Positions 53,928 to 63,893 of a stretch of DNA of 64,000 nt are shown here, in pieces. The translations under genes were made by a program, and so were the position numbers. Source of the stretch: Sporolactobacillus sp. CQH2019 (GTDB lineage: Bacteria; Bacillota; Bacilli; Bacillales; Sporolactobacillaceae); assembly GCF_028765345.1 (NCBI RefSeq), contig NZ_JARAJZ010000006.1, positions 80,861 to 144,860 of the forward strand, written 5' to 3'. The notes beneath the pieces were generated by a model. It searched no databases, was not told where the DNA came from, and saw nothing but the letters and a program-made list of their open reading frames with translations. Position 1 is the first letter of the stretch. Every line of letters begins with the position of its first letter.

Positions 53928-54950
53928 TTGGGCAAACTCTTACAGGTTGACAAAATTAAAACGGAATTTAAGACGGAGAAGGGTCTGGTTACATCCGTTG
54001 ACGAAGTCAGTTTTGATCTGAAAGAAGGAGAGACCATTTGTCTGGTTGGCGAGTCCGGCTGCGGTAAATCAGTTACTTCCCTGTCAATCATGCATCTTCT
54101 GGATAAGAATGGATTTGTGACTCATGGTTCGATTCTTTTTAATGGAAAAGAACTTGTCAATGTGTCCGAGGCTGAAATGCGCAAAGTGCGGGGCAATGAG
54201 ATCTCGATGATCTTTCAGGAACCGATGACTTCATTGAACCCGGTTTTAACGATCGGCGATCAGTTAACTGAGGGTATAAGGCTGCATATGGGTTATTCAA
54301 AAAAAAGGGCAAAGGGTTATGCCGTTGAGATGCTGAATAAGGTAGGGATCCCGAGAGCCGAAAGCATCATTGACGATTATCCGCACCGTTTGTCGGGAGG
54401 AATGAGGCAGCGCGTTATGATTGCCATGGCACTCAGCTGCAAGCCGAAATTGCTGATTGCAGATGAGCCGACAACTGCATTGGATGTAACCATTCAGGCA
54501 CAGATTCTCAAGCTGATGAAGGAACTTCGTTCAGAATCCAGGACGGCTATTATTCTGATTACCCATGACTTAGGCGTAGTAGCGGAAATGGCTGACAAGG
54601 TTGCGGTCATGTATGCGGGCCAGGTTGTCGAAGAAACAGATGTTTTTACATTGTTTGATAATCCGAAGCATCCTTATACACTGGGCCTGATGAAATCCAT
54701 TCCCCATATTACAAATCCTGATGATATGCGGCTGGAGTCAATCCCCGGATCTGTGCCGAGTGTCTATAATATGCCCAAGGGCTGCCGCTTCTATGACCGT
54801 TGTCCGTTTGCCATGAAAAGATGTCTGGAAGAGAAGCCGGAATTAAGGCCGATTGAAGATAAAAAGTCACACAGCATCAGATGCTTTCTTTACGAAAAAG
54901 AGGAGAAGGAATTTGAAAAAAAGCAGGATGAAAAGGAAGTGGTTTCTTGA
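53928..54950 (+). CDS. dppD: dipeptide/oligopeptide ABC transporter ATP-binding protein DppD-type
   Basis: 340 residues, TTG start after GGGAGG. Walker A GESGCGKS, signature LSGGMRQR, Walker [15 protein letters not shown] and the oligopeptide-type C-terminal domain with cysteines ([15 protein letters not shown]) that suits an iron-sulfur or zinc site in this family. One of two ATPases; its stop overlaps the next start by four bases. Confidence 0.92.
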   Translation: MGKLLQVDKIKTEFKTEKGLVTSVDEVSFDLKEGETICLVGESGCGKSVTSLSIMHLLDKNGFVTHGSILFNGKELVNVSEAEMRKVRGNEISMIFQEPMTSLNPVLTIGDQLTEGIRLHMGYSKKRAKGYAVEMLNKVGIPRAESIIDDYPHRLSGGMRQRVMIAMALSCKPKLLIADEPTTALDVTIQAQILKLMKELRSESRTAIILITHDLGVVAEMADKVAVMYAGQVVEETDVFTLFDNPKHPYTLGLMKSIPHITNPDDMRLESIPGSVPSVYNMPKGCRFYDRCPFAMKRCLEEKPELRPIEDKKSHSIRCFLYEKEEKEFEKKQDEKEVVS

Positions 54951-55939
54951 ATAAGCCGTTGACTGAGCAGGAGAAGCCGCTGTTGGAGGTTAAAAATCTA
55001 AAAAAATATTATCCGGTCAAAAGGGGCATTATTTCGAGAACCGTTGGCTATGTCAAAGCGGTGGATGGTGTAAGTTTCTCTATATATCCGGGAGAGACAG
55101 TAGGGCTGGTCGGAGAATCCGGCTGCGGCAAGTCGACAACGGGGCGTTCGCTTGTTCGCCTGGAAAATCCGACTGCGGGGCAGGTTATCTTTGAGGGTAA
55201 AGATCTGGCGAGTATTTCGAAGAAAGAAATGCGCGAGTTGCGGACGGATCTGCAGATCATTTTTCAGGATCCATACTCTTCCCTGAATCCAAGAAAAAGA
55301 ATCGGTGATTTACTGGCTGAACCGCTTCTCGCTCATAAACTGGCAGGCAAAGCAGAGGCCAGTGAAAAAGTGAATCATATCCTAAAGACGGTTGGATTAT
55401 CGAAACACTATAAAAATCGCTATCCTCATGAATTTTCAGGCGGTCAGCGGCAGAGGATCGGCATCGCCCGGGCACTCATGCTCCATCCGAAACTGATCAT
55501 TTGTGATGAACCGGTATCGGCGCTGGATGTCTCCATTCAGGCGCAGGTGTTGAACCTATTGAAAGATCTTCAAAAAGAATTTAATCTGACTTACGTTTTC
55601 ATCGCCCACGGTCTTGGTGCTGTTAAATACATCAGTGACCGGATCACCGTCATGTATCTAGGAAAAATAATGGAAATGGCGAAAACAAAAGAAATTTTTG
55701 AACATCCTATGCATCCCTATACAGAGATATTGCTGAATGCTTATCCTGTTCCGAATCCTCATATGCGTGATCGTAAACAGATTGTCGTGGAAGGCGATGT
55801 GCCGAGCCCGGCGAATCCCCCGAAAGGATGTGTTTTCCATACGAGATGTCCTTTTGCTAAGGATATATGCCATGAGAAAGTACCTGGACTGAATGGAACG
55901 GATCATCTGGTGGCGTGCCATTTTCCATTATCCATCTGA
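54947..55939 (+). CDS. dppF: dipeptide/oligopeptide ABC transporter ATP-binding protein DppF-type
   Basis: 330 residues, overlapping dppD. Walker [10 protein letters not shown], signature FSGGQRQR, Walker B LIICDEPVSALDVS, and the C-terminal GCVFHTRCPFAKDIC cysteine motif. The characteristic N-terminal YYPVKRGIISRTVGYVKAV of DppF/OppF is present. Switch position reads VFIAHGLGAVKYI, with Gly after the His where Asp is usual (HDL), a point worth noting. Confidence 0.92.
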   Translation: MNKPLTEQEKPLLEVKNLKKYYPVKRGIISRTVGYVKAVDGVSFSIYPGETVGLVGESGCGKSTTGRSLVRLENPTAGQVIFEGKDLASISKKEMRELRTDLQIIFQDPYSSLNPRKRIGDLLAEPLLAHKLAGKAEASEKVNHILKTVGLSKHYKNRYPHEFSGGQRQRIGIARALMLHPKLIICDEPVSALDVSIQAQVLNLLKDLQKEFNLTYVFIAHGLGAVKYISDRITVMYLGKIMEMAKTKEIFEHPMHPYTEILLNAYPVPNPHMRDRKQIVVEGDVPSPANPPKGCVFHTRCPFAKDICHEKVPGLNGTDHLVACHFPLSI

Positions 55940-55958
55940 CTGAAGGGAGTGACATGAT

Positions 55959-56909
55959 TTGTTTCAATATATTGTGCGACGAATATTAATTGCCATTCCG
56001 GTTATTCTCGGCGTGACGATCCTGAATTTCTTTATTATCAATCTGGCACCCGGCAATCCTGTCGATATGTATGTCAATCCATCGGCAACTCCTCAGCAAA
56101 TTGCGATGGAGAAGCATGCACTCGGTCTTGATCAGCCGATTATTATCCAGTATTTTCATTGGCTGGGACAGCTGATTCAGGGAAATCTCGGCTTTTCTTA
56201 TTCAACGCGTGAACCCGTAACGTCACTCATTGCCTCACACATCGGACCAACCATGATGCTGATGGGAATCTCGTTAATTGTCGGCTATTTGATTGCCATA
56301 CCTTTAGGAATCATTTCTGCGAGAAAACAAAATTCATGGGTCGATTACTTAACAACAGGTTTTTCTTTTTTCGGTGTTTCCGTCCCGCACTTCTTTTTAG
56401 GATTAGGCGTCATTTATTTATTTGCAACGAAAGTCCTTTTGTTTCCCACAGGAGGAATGAACACGCTTGGCGGGAATAGCAGTTTTTCAGACCTGTTTGT
56501 TCATCTTGTTCTGCCGGTTGCCGTCCTCGCTACAGGAATAGCGGGAAATATGATTCGTTATGTTCGCTCAAGCATGCTGGATGTTCTAGGTAAAGACTAC
56601 CTGAGAACGGCAAAAGCCAAGGGGCTGCGTCAATTTATCATTACAAATAAACATGCTTTGCGGAATGCGCTGATACCGATTATTACAGTTATCGGAATCG
56701 ATATTCCCATGCTCATTGGCGGTGCAATCGTTACAGAGCAGGTTTTTCAATGGCCGGGTCTTGGCCTGTTAACCATCCAGTCTATTTCTTCCCGAGATTA
56801 TTCGACACTGATGGGAATCAATTTAATTGCAGCTATTGCGGTTCTTCTTGCGAACCTGCTCACCGATGTTTTTTACGCGGTGGCTGATCCGAGAATCAGA
56901 TATGAATAA
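55959..56909 (+). CDS. dppB: dipeptide/oligopeptide ABC transporter permease DppB-type
   Basis: 316 residues, TTG start, six membrane segments. N-terminal VRRILIAIPVILGVTILNFF and the EAA loop YLRTAKAKGLRQFIITNKHA are typical. Forms the channel with DppC. Confidence 0.92.
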   Translation: MFQYIVRRILIAIPVILGVTILNFFIINLAPGNPVDMYVNPSATPQQIAMEKHALGLDQPIIIQYFHWLGQLIQGNLGFSYSTREPVTSLIASHIGPTMMLMGISLIVGYLIAIPLGIISARKQNSWVDYLTTGFSFFGVSVPHFFLGLGVIYLFATKVLLFPTGGMNTLGGNSSFSDLFVHLVLPVAVLATGIAGNMIRYVRSSMLDVLGKDYLRTAKAKGLRQFIITNKHALRNALIPIITVIGIDIPMLIGGAIVTEQVFQWPGLGLLTIQSISSRDYSTLMGINLIAAIAVLLANLLTDVFYAVADPRIRYE

Positions 56910-56927
56910 AGAAAGGAGGGAGATTCC

Positions 56928-57860
56928 ATGGCGATGAGGCTGAATCCTAACAGGAATGTGCCGGAAACTGCCGACTTAACAAGCCGGGAAGCAGTTCTGG
57001 AAGAACTGGGGAGAGAAGAAAGTTATCTTCACATGGTTACCAGGCGCTTCTTAAGGCATAAAATGGCCTTTTGTGGATTGATTATTTTTGCAATATTTGT
57101 TCTTATTGCTTTTCTCGCACCTTTAATTGCTCCATATGATCCTAACAGAATTTTTAATGATTTTGATGCCTCCCCGTCCTCAGCCCACTTGCTTGGGACC
57201 GATCAGGTTGGCAGGGATGTGTTGAGCCGCCTGATTTTCGGGTCGCAGGTTTCGTTAACCGTTGGCATTGGGGCCGTCGCAATCTATGTTGCAATCGGAA
57301 TCGTTCTCGGACTGCTGGCCGGTTATTTCGGCAAGTGGGTAGATATGGCAATTATGAGAGTGACAGATGTGTTCATGTCATTCCCCTATTTTATGGTCAT
57401 TCTTGTGCTTGTCAGCATTGTGGGACCCAGTCTTTCAAACATTACCATTGTGATTGGTTTATTGGGGTGGCCGGCCATTGCCCGCCTGGTCAGGGGCAGT
57501 GTGCTTTCTATAAAAGAAATGGACTATGTAAAGGCGGGTGTTGCACTTGGCTATTCGACGCCGAAAATAATTTTTCAACATATTTTACCCAATGCTCTGG
57601 CACCGATTTTGGTGAACGCAACCTTTGGTGTCGCATCGGCAATTATTATGGAAGCTTCACTGAGCTTTTTAGGAATGGGGGTTCGGCCGCCAGCCGCCAG
57701 CTGGGGCAACATGCTGACTGAAGCGGAATCAATAACCGTTTTGTCATCGCAGTTCTGGCTGTGGTTTCCGCCGGGTTTAATGATTCTTTTAGCAGTCCTC
57801 TCCATCAACTTTGTTGGCGACGGACTTCGCGATGCCGTTGAATCGCAGCAAGCGAAATAA
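56928..57860 (+). CDS. dppC: dipeptide/oligopeptide ABC transporter permease DppC-type
   Basis: 310 residues with a long cytoplasmic N-terminus and six membrane segments. LLGTDQVGRDVLSRLIFGSQ and the EAA loop YVKAGVALGYSTPKIIFQHI are standard for DppC/OppC. AAAGGAGGG precedes the ATG. Confidence 0.92.
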   Translation: MAMRLNPNRNVPETADLTSREAVLEELGREESYLHMVTRRFLRHKMAFCGLIIFAIFVLIAFLAPLIAPYDPNRIFNDFDASPSSAHLLGTDQVGRDVLSRLIFGSQVSLTVGIGAVAIYVAIGIVLGLLAGYFGKWVDMAIMRVTDVFMSFPYFMVILVLVSIVGPSLSNITIVIGLLGWPAIARLVRGSVLSIKEMDYVKAGVALGYSTPKIIFQHILPNALAPILVNATFGVASAIIMEASLSFLGMGVRPPAASWGNMLTEAESITVLSSQFWLWFPPGLMILLAVLSINFVGDGLRDAVESQQAK

Positions 57861-57897
57861 AGCAGCACATAAAAAAAAGAGGATGTGAACAGATAAA

Positions 57898-59541
57898 GTG
57901 AAACATACAAGATCCGTTCCAAAGGGAAAACATATTCTAAAATACTTGCTGACTTCATTTCTAGCTTTGTCAATTGCCCTACTCACGGCCTGCGGCTCAT
58001 CATCCTCCAACAGCGGATCTGCCAGTGACACAATCACGATGGGGATGGTTAATCCGCCGGCAACATTTGATCCGATTAACGCAGCCGATATCGCGGGACA
58101 GTTTGCGGGGCGTTTAATGTTTGATACATTTTTGGATCAGACAGCCCCATTGAAATTTGTACCGAAGCTGGCAGATTCGATTACAACTGCTGACAATCAG
58201 AATTATACAATTAAATTGAATCCGAAAGCGAAATGGACCGATGGCAAACCGGTTACTGCCGATGATGTGATTTTCACTTTCAATTTGATTGCCAATCCCA
58301 AAACAGAAACAGCTGTGGGGTCCAATATTTCGGTACTTGAGGGGCTGACATCAACCGGCAAATTTTCTGCAGGAATAACTTCAATTCCCGATCTGACAAA
58401 GGTTGATGCGCACACGGTAACTTTCAAGACGAAAAAACCCATTGATCCAAACTACGTAAAAGAATTAATCGGTACGAAGATTGTTACTTTGCCCCAGCAT
58501 ATTTTGAAGAATATTGCACCGCAGGATCTGGCCAACAGCAAGTACATGCAGAGTCCGAATGTAACGGACGGGCCATATAAGTTTGTCACATACAGTAAGA
58601 ATGCATACATTCAATATCAGGCGAACAACTCCTACTATCTCGGCAAACCGAAAACACCTAAATTTTTTCTAAAGATCATGCAGGCACCTAACCTTGCCAG
58701 CGAGCTGCAGGCGGGAACGATCCAAATGAATGCAGCCGGCGGTATCGGGATTATCCCTGTTCAGGACTATAAAACAGTAAAAGGTTTAAAAAATGTTAAA
58801 ACGATTACGGCACCGCAGATCGGCTATCAAACAATGATGTTCAACACAAAAACAATTACCAATCCCCAGGTTCGCCTCGCTTTCGCCCATGCGATCAATC
58901 GTCAGCAGATTGTCAGCAAACTCCTGCAAGGAAACGGCCAGATCGTTGACGGTCCGTATACATCGGTCAGCCCTTATCTGGATAAGGACCTGCCGCTGAT
59001 CAAATATGATCCGGCGCTGGCGAAACAAATGCTCAAAGATGCCGGATGGGATTTCAATAAGACAGTAAATCTGGTTGTTCCGATCGGTAATCAGGTTCGT
59101 CAGCAATCGGGCGATATTATCGCACAGAATCTGAAAGCCGTTGGAGTTAAAGTTAGCGAAACGACTTATGATTTCCCTACTGTCATGCAGAAAGGCAAAG
59201 CAGGACAATTTGATTTGCTGCTGATCGGTTTTGGAGGCTATGTCGATCCTGATCAGTCAGCCTATTATGGACCCAATGGCGTCTATAACTTTATGAAGTA
59301 TGATAATCCGCAATCCACGAGTCTTCTTCAGGCAGGATTGAACGAATCGAACCCGGCGAAACGGAAAGTGATCTATAATCAGCTGCAGCAGATATGGGAT
59401 AAAGATATGCCGATTCTAACCCTTTATTCAGACAATCAGATGATTGTAATTAACAATAATATTGCTGCCGGCGGTGCTTCAACATTCTGGCCCGGAACAG
59501 TCTATAACTTTCAGAACTGGACATATAAGAGCAGCAAGTAA
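57898..59541 (+). CDS. dppE: dipeptide/oligopeptide-binding lipoprotein
   Basis: 547 residues, GTG start. Lipoprotein signal with lipobox LLTACG near residue 32, a Ser-rich linker, then the periplasmic-binding SBP_bac_5 fold (NPKAKWTDGKPVTADDVIFTF). It captures di- or oligopeptides, or acylated amino acids, for the DppBCDF channel. A strong hairpin follows the gene and may set its level relative to the genes behind. Confidence 0.9.
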   Translation: MKHTRSVPKGKHILKYLLTSFLALSIALLTACGSSSSNSGSASDTITMGMVNPPATFDPINAADIAGQFAGRLMFDTFLDQTAPLKFVPKLADSITTADNQNYTIKLNPKAKWTDGKPVTADDVIFTFNLIANPKTETAVGSNISVLEGLTSTGKFSAGITSIPDLTKVDAHTVTFKTKKPIDPNYVKELIGTKIVTLPQHILKNIAPQDLANSKYMQSPNVTDGPYKFVTYSKNAYIQYQANNSYYLGKPKTPKFFLKIMQAPNLASELQAGTIQMNAAGGIGIIPVQDYKTVKGLKNVKTITAPQIGYQTMMFNTKTITNPQVRLAFAHAINRQQIVSKLLQGNGQIVDGPYTSVSPYLDKDLPLIKYDPALAKQMLKDAGWDFNKTVNLVVPIGNQVRQQSGDIIAQNLKAVGVKVSETTYDFPTVMQKGKAGQFDLLLIGFGGYVDPDQSAYYGPNGVYNFMKYDNPQSTSLLQAGLNESNPAKRKVIYNQLQQIWDKDMPILTLYSDNQMIVINNNIAAGGASTFWPGTVYNFQNWTYKSSK

Positions 59542-59570
59542 TCCTTCTACGATGGTGAACTGAAAGACCT

Positions 59571-59612
59571 GAACAGTTGATTCGCATATAAATCAGCTGT
59601 TCATATTTTATT
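59571..59612 (+). terminator. terminator or attenuator after dppE
   Basis: Twelve-pair stem GAACAGTTGATT/AATCAGCTGTTC (one G-U), eight-base loop, then ATATTTTATTT. It lies between dppE and the next M20 gene on the same strand. Confidence 0.7.
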
Positions 59613-59656
59613 TGGAAGCAAATGAATGCCAGTATTTTAACGGAGGTTTTATGTGA

Positions 59657-61030
59657 ATGATTAATGAGAGGGAAGTATTAAAAGAAAAAGCAGCTTATTT
59701 TGCACAGGAATCTCTGGAAACATTGAATAATTATTTACGTCTGCCCTCAGTATCCGCTCAGCACCGCGCAATACCTGAAACCGTTGAGTTTGTTGCCGGA
59801 CAGCTTGAGGCATTCGGCGGGAAAACGAAAATACTCAATGATTTGGGCGGAAATCCGGTTGTCTATGGGTTCTTTCCTGCAGATCCGCACGGGAATCAAA
59901 GCAAAACCTTGCTTTTTTATAACCACTATGACGTCCAGCCTCCCGATCCGCTTGAAGAGTGGCATTCAAAACCATTTGAACCGCTGCTGAAAGACGGTGT
60001 GCTCTATGCGCGCGGGACTGCAGATAATAAGGGATCACTGATACAGCGTCTTGCTGCTCTTAAAACGCTTCAGGAAAGAGAGGGGCTGCCATGCCGTGTG
60101 AAATTTTTAATTGAAGGGGAGGAGGAGAGCGGCAGCGCCCATCTGGAACCTTATCTGAAAAAGTATAGGGAATTATTCAGTGCCGATGCTTGTATCTGGG
60201 AGTTCGGAAGTAAGGACGATGAAGAAAGAGTGCAGCTTTACGGAGGAATAAAGGGATCTGCCTATTTCGAATTGTCGACAAAGAGTGCAGAAATTGACAT
60301 ACACTCATCGGAGGCGGCGTGCATCGACAATTCAGCGTGGCGTCTTGTACAGGCATTGTCAAGTATGAAAAACCAAAATAATGACATTTTGGTAAAAGGA
60401 TTTTTTGATCAGATTAAAGAACCTGACGAAGCATTGACAAAATGGGCCGGGAACCTGCCTTTCAATGAGGAAGCACTGAAAAGTTTATATGGATTGAAAC
60501 GGCCGTTGATCACAGAGGCGCGCGGAGAGGACCCCCGCCAGGCACTGATGTTTTATCCCACAATGACTCTATGCGGCATGATCAGCGGCTATACAGGCGA
60601 AGGATCCAAAACGGTCCTGCCCAAAGAAGCAAGCGCGAAGCTGGATTGCCGGATGGTACCCGGACAGACAGGGGAATATCTTTACAAGTGTATCCGACGC
60701 CATCTGGAGCGGCATGGTTTTTCCGACATCAAAGTAACATTGATAAATTCGCAGGAAGCCTACAGATCGGATATTAACGATCCATTCGTAAAACTAGTCA
60801 ATGAGACGGCACAAGAGGCATATCAGTCCGAAACAGTTCTTTATCCGACGTCCCCCGGCACCGGACCGATGTATATTTTTAATAAATATTTACATCTGCC
60901 TATTGTCAGTACAGGAGTAGGCTGGGCACAATCAAAAGCACACGCTCCCAATGAATCGATCCGGATCAAAGATTATATAGACGGAACATTGCACATGGTT
61001 TATTTGCTGAAAGAATTTGCAAAGAATTGA
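59657..61030 (+). CDS. M20 family dipeptidase
   Basis: 457 residues, CGGAGG upstream of the ATG. M20 dipeptidase of the carnosinase-like/DapE branch: FYNHYDVQPPDPLEEW, YARGTADNKGSLIQRLAA and LIEGEEESGSAHLEP provide the metal ligands, with a C-terminal SKAHAPNESIRIKDY His/Glu site. It probably hydrolyses dipeptides imported by the Dpp system. It overlaps the start region of the next gene. Confidence 0.88.
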   Translation: MINEREVLKEKAAYFAQESLETLNNYLRLPSVSAQHRAIPETVEFVAGQLEAFGGKTKILNDLGGNPVVYGFFPADPHGNQSKTLLFYNHYDVQPPDPLEEWHSKPFEPLLKDGVLYARGTADNKGSLIQRLAALKTLQEREGLPCRVKFLIEGEEESGSAHLEPYLKKYRELFSADACIWEFGSKDDEERVQLYGGIKGSAYFELSTKSAEIDIHSSEAACIDNSAWRLVQALSSMKNQNNDILVKGFFDQIKEPDEALTKWAGNLPFNEEALKSLYGLKRPLITEARGEDPRQALMFYPTMTLCGMISGYTGEGSKTVLPKEASAKLDCRMVPGQTGEYLYKCIRRHLERHGFSDIKVTLINSQEAYRSDINDPFVKLVNETAQEAYQSETVLYPTSPGTGPMYIFNKYLHLPIVSTGVGWAQSKAHAPNESIRIKDYIDGTLHMVYLLKEFAKN

Positions 61031-61046
61031 GTGTGCGGGAGGACGA

Positions 61047-62474
61047 ATGATGACAACAGACATTATTCAGAAAGTGAATGAACGGATTGAAGACCAGACT
61101 GAACTGTTCGCCAGCTTAAGTGAACAGGTTTGGTCCTATGCTGAATTAAGTTTTGCGGAACAGAAGTCTGCGGATCTATTAATCAAAGCATTTGTAAAGA
61201 AAGGCTTTTCCATTGAGAAAGATCTTGCCGGGTTAAGAACTTCATTTGTTGCAAGTTATGGATCAGGGGAACCTGTCATTGCTATCCTGGGTGAATATGA
61301 TGCACTCGCCGGACTCAGCCAGAAAAAGGACAGCGCGGTTCATGATCCGATCATACAAAACGGCAGCGGACATGGCTGCGGGCACAATTTGTTAGGCGTG
61401 GGTTCTCTGGCAGCGGCTTTTTCCGTAAAAGATTATATTGCTCAACATCATCTGGCAGGCACGATCCGTTTCTATGGGTGCCCTGCTGAAGAACGCGGAA
61501 ACGGAAAAGCATACATGGCAAGAGAAGGCTGCTTTAAGGATGTGGACGCCGCCTTTTCCTGGCACCCGGGTTCAGTCAACGTTGTACGGCAGACTTCATC
61601 AAATGCGGTGATCGAGGCGCGTTTCTCCTTCGATGGAGTCAGCGCTCATGCGGCGGCCCTGCCGGAGCTTGGCAGAAGCGCGCTTGACGCCGTTGAGTTA
61701 ATGAATGTTGGCGCCAACTATCTAAGAGAGCATATGCCGGATAAAGCGCGGATCCATTACGCTGTGACGGATACCGGCGGAAGCTCGCCGAATGTCGTTC
61801 CATCCCATGCTGAAGTGCGCTATCTTGTCCGTTCGCCAAAACCCGGTGATGTACGAACGTTGTTCGAACGTGTGATCGATGTGGCGCACGGAGCGGCACT
61901 GATGACAGAAACAAAAATGTCGTACAAAATTGAAGGCGGATGCCATAATCTGATTCCCAACACGGCGCTTCACCAGGTCATGCTTGGTTACATGAAAAAT
62001 ATCGGAGTTCCGGAAATCAGCAAAAGAGATCTTGAATTTATTCAGGCAATTTATGATTCGCTTGGCGAAAATGAGAAAAAACACGCACTCAGCCAGCTGA
62101 ACCAGGATCAGAAGGCGGCAATAGCCAGTAAGCCTATTGAAGACTGGATCATTCCTTTACCGGAAAAAGACACATTTATGGAGGGGTCAACGGATGTTTC
62201 GGATGTCAGCTGGAATGTACCGACTGCTCAGTGCATGACAGCAACATGGGCTTTCGGGACAGTTCCGCATACCTGGCAGGTCGTCGCCCAGGGTACACAG
62301 TCGTATGCTTTGAATGCCGCACTTTTTGCCGGGAAAACAATCGCCTGCACGGCCATTCAGACATTGACAGACAGCGAGCTTCTCGCTAAAGCCAAACAAG
62401 AGTTTAAAGAACGTTTGTCTGGGAAAAAATACAACTGTTTAATTCCGGAAGAAATTACTCCGCCAGGGAAATAA
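61047..62474 (+). CDS. M20 family amidohydrolase, AbgB-like
   Basis: 475 residues from ATG 61047 (or the next codon, ATG 61050), after GGGAGG. It resembles the B subunit of p-aminobenzoyl-glutamate hydrolase and its relatives: VWSYAELSFAEQKSADLL, LGEYDALAGLSQK, GHGCGHNLLGVGSLAAA and PAEERGNGKAYMAREG. Such enzymes split p-aminobenzoyl-glutamate or N-acyl amino acids. No AbgA partner lies next to it in the same form, but the preceding M20 gene is adjacent. End of the operon. Confidence 0.85.
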   Translation: MMTTDIIQKVNERIEDQTELFASLSEQVWSYAELSFAEQKSADLLIKAFVKKGFSIEKDLAGLRTSFVASYGSGEPVIAILGEYDALAGLSQKKDSAVHDPIIQNGSGHGCGHNLLGVGSLAAAFSVKDYIAQHHLAGTIRFYGCPAEERGNGKAYMAREGCFKDVDAAFSWHPGSVNVVRQTSSNAVIEARFSFDGVSAHAAALPELGRSALDAVELMNVGANYLREHMPDKARIHYAVTDTGGSSPNVVPSHAEVRYLVRSPKPGDVRTLFERVIDVAHGAALMTETKMSYKIEGGCHNLIPNTALHQVMLGYMKNIGVPEISKRDLEFIQAIYDSLGENEKKHALSQLNQDQKAAIASKPIEDWIIPLPEKDTFMEGSTDVSDVSWNVPTAQCMTATWAFGTVPHTWQVVAQGTQSYALNAALFAGKTIACTAIQTLTDSELLAKAKQEFKERLSGKKYNCLIPEEITPPGK

Positions 62475-62975
62475 AAACCCATTATATATAATAGAAAGAA
62501 ATTGAAGGAGCCGTCTCATTATTTGATGCAGATAGCTCTTTATTGCTTTTCAATTTTTGCAGTCTGAAAATCCAGTCGAACAGGGCATTTATTTATAATT
62601 ATATAAGCACGGGCGGAAAGTGCCATAAGCTGTGGGACTTTTTAACAACAGGATTAATTAAATCATCAAATAACGGCATGCCCTATGGTTTTCATGAGTC
62701 TGTGTGGAGCAGGTCTTTAAGATTGGGTTAAGAGATGTTGCATTTGCGATCCTGCACATTCTGACGGCACAAGTACATGACACACATTATATTCCTGTTG
62801 CCTAATTATTCAGATAGCATCTGCTTTTATTTGTTATTTGTAATTCAGGCATATCTCAGTAAAAATCAGAAAAAAGCAACGGGATCACGAATATACTGAT
62901 ACCAAAATTATTCGAATTTTGATACTATACAAAATTGAAATAATTAATCAAAATATTTATAAAAAAGAGTGGCGG
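62475..62975. other. intergenic stretch of 500 bases
   Basis: A weak hairpin near 62502-62545 may end the M20 operon. A 62-codon frame at 62543-62731 is not recognisable. Nothing else is seen. Confidence 0.35.
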
Positions 62976-63735
62976 TGTGTTAAAGGATCTTCAAAAGTTG
63001 TATCCACAAAACAATGGCGGGGGAGGAGAGATCGGTTTGGGCGGCTGCCGTAGGGAATGGGAATCCTCCTATAACTGTCAAAGTAAGGAGGCATAATTTC
63101 AGACATTGACGGAAATCGATTCATTGATTCTGCAGGTATGATCGGTGTTCAAAATGTTGGCCATTATCATCCCGAAGTTATTGAAGCAACCAAAAAACAA
63201 CCGGAGAGTGATCTTCATCCTGGATTTAATGTGATTATGTATCCATCTTACATTGAGCGATGTGAAAATTTTTAGCAGTCTGCTCAGCGGTGCTGCAGGA
63301 AAAGCTGAAATGCTTGTAATTTGAAGGGCTTTCTTAGAGAAACGAATTCCGGCAATTCCTGTCGGCCGCGTTGGTTGTTTTGAAATCTTCCTCCAAGAGG
63401 GGACCTGACTGAAAGGACAGAGAAAATCGGATCACTATTTAAGCAGCGAGCAATGAATGGAAAGAAAAAATATCCTTTCGTAGGTGATGTCAGACGTCTG
63501 GGTGCCGTTGGCGGCTTGGATTTGTTCAGGCTCGTGTTTCTAAACTGCCCGCTCCCCCAAAAATGAATCATTGTTCACTTTGCGCGTGACTGTAGTTTAT
63601 TTCTTTTGAATGACGGAATAAATGGGGACTGCATTCATTTTTGCCGGCTCTGACGATCACGGATATCAGTTGCAAAAAAGGGCCCGGCATTGCTGAAGAG
63701 GGTTTAAACCAATTAAAAAATAGACGGTTCGTGCA
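62976..63735 (+). pseudogene. decayed class III aminotransferase (gabT/4-aminobutyrate type)
   Basis: Pieces of a PLP aminotransferase occur in the right order but in different frames and with large losses: AAVGNGNPPITVK (about 63040-63085), SDIDGNRFIDSAGMIGVQNV and VGHYHPEVIEATKKQ (63100-63200), KYPFVGDVRRLGAVGGLDLF (63470-63530) and PALTITD ... EEGLNQLK near 63650-63720. These match the start, middle and C-terminal parts of GabT. The lysine and most of the central domain are missing, so the gene is dead. It lies before an amino-acid permease gene, which suggests a former GABA-use locus. Confidence 0.75.
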
Positions 63736-63893
63736 ACCGATAAGGCAGATGAAAACAATAAACAATTTGCAAATCACTGACAAACATTGATCTGTCATTT
63801 GAAAAAAAGAGAAATGATGGTTAACTCTGCAATATTGCGTTAGAAAATACAAGGTGCTGTTGAAGACAACTCTATCTGTCAGGGGATGAAATA

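Noticed and set aside
62543-62731. 62-codon forward frame after the M20 operon
   Set aside because: No ribosome site of quality and no recognisable relative.
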